A stretch of 16,408 nucleotides of DNA, taken from Acidimicrobiales bacterium (GTDB taxonomy: Bacteria; Actinomycetota; Acidimicrobiia; Acidimicrobiales; RAAP-2). Under the pieces are notes generated by a model that was given only the letters and a program-made list of their open reading frames with translations, was not told the DNA's origin and made no database searches. Shown piece after piece: positions 14,663 to 16,408 of the stretch. Within the stretch, counting starts at the first letter, position 1, and the number at the start of each line of letters is the position of its first letter. Made by a program: the position numbers and the translations under genes. Location: contig JADGOD010000230.1 of assembly GCA_017883125.1 (NCBI GenBank), forward strand, positions 1 through 16,408. Reading direction: 5' to 3'.

Positions 14663-15877
14663 TCAGCCGCCCGCAAGCGTCGGGGTCGTCACGCCACCAG
14701 CACCGGGAACGGTGGTCGTGGTCGGTGACGTCGAGGTGCTCGTGAACTCCTCGGCGAGGTTCGCCACGTAGTTGTTCGCCGCACTCAGCGACGGCTCGAC
14801 CACGCCGCTGACGAGGATGGGCTTGCGGATCGGGAGCACCTGGTCCATCGAGGTGTTGGTGACCTCGACGAGGCGCGGCTGGAACCACAGCAGGCCACCG
14901 GGTTGACCCTGGTAGACGACGATCTGGCTGCCTCGGCTGACGACGTAGTACGACGAGTTCGCGTACCACTTGAGGAAGTACCAGGAGCCGGCCAGAAGGG
15001 CGATGACCAGCACGGCGAAGCCGATGACCCGGGCAGTCAGCGCTCGGGGGACGCCGAGCCGGCGGCGCCGGGCCAGCCAGCCCTCGTGCTCTGGCGCCTC
15101 GGGGGGCGGGGAGATCGAGGCGGTCGCCGCCGGGGCGGGAGCCTCGTCCTCGGGCTCGGCCACGAGGGCGTCGATGACCACCACCGAGATGTTGTCGTGG
15201 CCACCATGGGCGTTGGCGCGGCGGACCATGTCCTCAGCGGCCTCTGTCGGATCGGTGACGGTGCGCAGCACCCGGATGATCTCTTCGTCGCTGATCTCGT
15301 TCGTGAGGCCGTCGCTGCAGAGCACCACGCGGTCCCCGTAAGCGAGCCGGAGCTCGAAGAAGTCGACGTCGATCTCCGCCGCGGTTCCCAGCGCCCGGGT
15401 GATCACGTGGCGCTGGGGGTGCGCGGCCGCCTCCTCCTCGGTGATGCTCCCCTCGCGGAGCAGCTCGGCCGCCAGGGAGTGGTCCTTGGTGACCTGGGTG
15501 AGCTCGCCGCTGTGGAAGTGATAGGCGCGCGAGTCACCGACGTTGGCGACCAAGAGCACGTCGCCGGACTCTGTGCCGACGAGGGTGGCCACCACCGCGG
15601 TGGTGCCCATCCCGGCCAAGGTGGGGTCTTCGGCGCTCTTCTCGGCGATGATCCGGTTGGCGGCGCGGAGGGCGTCGAGGAGGCCCGAGGGCGTGCTGAT
15701 CGTGCTCAGCGAGCCTTCGAGGGTCTCGACGGCGGTGGCGGAGGCGATCTCTCCTCCGGCGTGGCCTCCCATGCCGTCAGCCACGGCGAAGAGGTTCACG
15801 TCGGCCAAGACGGCGTCTTGGTTTTCGGGGCGGACCTGGCCGACGTCGGTGGCCTTGCCGGCCCGCAGCACGGTCAT
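14663..15877 (-). CDS. pstP: PstP-type PP2C Ser/Thr protein phosphatase, membrane-anchored
   Basis: The 404-residue product has an N-terminal PP2C domain (about 5-237) with E18-N-Q-D21, A-D34-G-M-G-G-H, G-D-S-R-A-Y, C-S-D189-G-L-T and G-H-D228-N-I, the metal-binding aspartates of the family. A proline-rich linker, R-R-R-R before a transmembrane segment (about 283-302), and an outer domain of about 75 residues plus a Thr-rich tail follow, as in mycobacterial PstP. It reverses phosphorylation by PknB, acting on the kinase and on division and wall proteins. Its ATG overlaps the fhaB stop by four bases (ATGA), with GAGG seven bases upstream inside fhaB, so the two are translationally coupled. Its stop is five bases before pbpA. 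Confidence 0.95.
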   Translation of the reverse strand: MTVLRAGKATDVGQVRPENQDAVLADVNLFAVADGMGGHAGGEIASATAVETLEGSLSTISTPSGLLDALRAANRIIAEKSAEDPTLAGMGTTAVVATLVGTESGDVLLVANVGDSRAYHFHSGELTQVTKDHSLAAELLREGSITEEEAAAHPQRHVITRALGTAAEIDVDFFELRLAYGDRVVLCSDGLTNEISDEEIIRVLRTVTDPTEAAEDMVRRANAHGGHDNISVVVIDALVAEPEDEAPAPAATASISPPPEAPEHEGWLARRRRLGVPRALTARVIGFAVLVIALLAGSWYFLKWYANSSYYVVSRGSQIVVYQGQPGGLLWFQPRLVEVTNTSMDQVLPIRKPILVSGVVEPSLSAANNYVANLAEEFTSTSTSPTTTTVPGAGGVTTPTLAGG

Positions 15878-16350
15878 CGCGTGACCTCGAGGATCGTCCC
15901 TCCGACTTGGACGACGTCACCCCGGGTCAGACGCGTCGGCCGGTCGATGCGCTCGGCATTGACGTAGGTGCCGTTCGTCGACGCCATGTCCTCGATGAAG
16001 AGGCCCGACTGATCTCGGGTGACCCGAGCGTGGACCGTCGAGGCGTAGACGTCGTCGGCGATGACGAGGTCGCAGGTGACCGAGCGGCCGATGCTCAAGT
16101 CGCGCTCGGCCTCGAGGTCGAAGTGCTCGCCATCACGCTCGGCGGGCTCGATGATCACGAGGCCCGCTCCCGAGCGCCCCCGGGGGCGATGGGCGCGCTC
16201 CTTGCGGCGGCCTCCGGGGCTCGTCTCGACGTAGACGGCGCGGATCACGCGCAGGAAGAAGAGGAAGATCAGCCCGACGACGAACCACTGAAGCGGGCGG
16301 ATGATCGCCTGGTAGTTGGTCGATGCCCCGAGGACCTGGAAGAGGTGCAT
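15874..16350 (-). CDS. fhaB: FHA-domain protein FhaB (FipA-like), membrane-anchored
   Basis: The 158-residue product has an N-terminal hydrophobic helix (about 17-40), a basic linker (R-R-K-E-R-A-H-R-P-R-G-R), then an FHA domain (about 62-158). Its phosphothreonine pocket is visible as G88-R-S-V-T-C-D-L-V-I, Y102-A-S-T-V-H-A-R and S-T124-N-G-T-Y-V-N. In mycobacteria the equivalent is a PknA/PknB substrate and reader that links FtsZ to FtsQ under stress. The ATG at 16350 abuts the stop of the preceding FHA gene with no base between them, and its own stop overlaps pstP by four bases, so translation is probably continuous through the operon. Length and order match fhaB of the canonical locus. 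Confidence 0.92.
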   Translation of the reverse strand: MHLFQVLGASTNYQAIIRPLQWFVVGLIFLFFLRVIRAVYVETSPGGRRKERAHRPRGRSGAGLVIIEPAERDGEHFDLEAERDLSIGRSVTCDLVIADDVYASTVHARVTRDQSGLFIEDMASTNGTYVNAERIDRPTRLTRGDVVQVGGTILEVTR

Positions 16351-16408
16351 CTAGGGCGCCTCGAGGACCAGCCGTGAGGCGCCGATGAAGATCTCGTCGC
16401 CGTTGACC
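16351..16408 (-). CDS. fhaA: C-terminal end of an FHA-domain protein (FhaA-like, 5' part outside window)
   Basis: Only 18 residues and the TAG stop are in view: V-N-G-D-E-I-F-I-G-A-S-R-L-V-L-E-A-P. G-D-E-I-x-I-G followed by a final strand is the usual end of an FHA domain. Position directly upstream of fhaB matches fhaA of the actinobacterial locus. The call rests mostly on context. Confidence 0.65.
   Translation of the reverse strand, partial: VNGDEIFIGASRLVLEAP

Noticed and set aside
13108..14676. A 522-codon minus-strand frame overlapping pbpA
   Set aside because: It is the neighbouring frame of the same strand as PbpA, which holds the SxxK, SxD and KTG motifs; the alternative frame is Arg/Pro-rich with no domain.

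Overview
The window is GC-rich and densely coded. It carries the conserved actinobacterial envelope and cell-division locus crgA / trpG-pabA / pknB / pbpA / pstP / fhaB / fhaA. That gene order, the PASTA-type PknB and CrgA place it in the Actinomycetota. The reduced version of the locus (no pknA or rodA in view) and the frequent apparent leaderless starts would fit a deep-branching class such as Acidimicrobiia. The class-level guess is inference, not a sequence match.

Bases 1-2523 (left): a Rieske non-haem iron oxygenase, cut by the window edge, lies downstream of a TetR-family regulator on the minus strand. A 24-bp near-perfect palindrome between them is a strong operator candidate. About 500 bases without a gene follow, holding two abutting hairpins and an orphan tRNA 3' end.

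Bases 2524-7721 (plus strand): a PIG-V-like GT-C mannosyltransferase, then four closely spaced metabolic genes: a class-III PLP aminotransferase, a hotdog thioesterase, a pirin and a short-chain dehydrogenase.

Bases 7723-10097: on the minus strand, a haem-oxygenase-fold diiron protein keeps every residue of the chlamydial PABA synthase CADD that I could place, including the sacrificial tyrosine and key lysine; upstream of it is a second hotdog thioesterase. Divergent from these is a FadA-type thiolase whose frame is interrupted by one amber codon at 9351-9353.

Bases 10183-16408: crgA and trpG/pabA diverge. The minus-strand operon fhaA-fhaB-pstP-pbpA-pknB then encodes two FHA phosphothreonine readers, a PP2C phosphatase, a class B PBP and a PASTA Ser/Thr kinase, with gene junctions of -4 to about 51 bp. 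Together these are expected to couple muropeptide sensing to peptidoglycan synthesis and division.

Five genes with weak or no Shine-Dalgarno sequence carry a TAGNNT hexamer 6-9 nt before the start codon, which suggests leaderless transcripts. The most noteworthy items are the CADD-like protein, the amber-interrupted thiolase, the operator palindrome and the recurring start-proximal -10 element.
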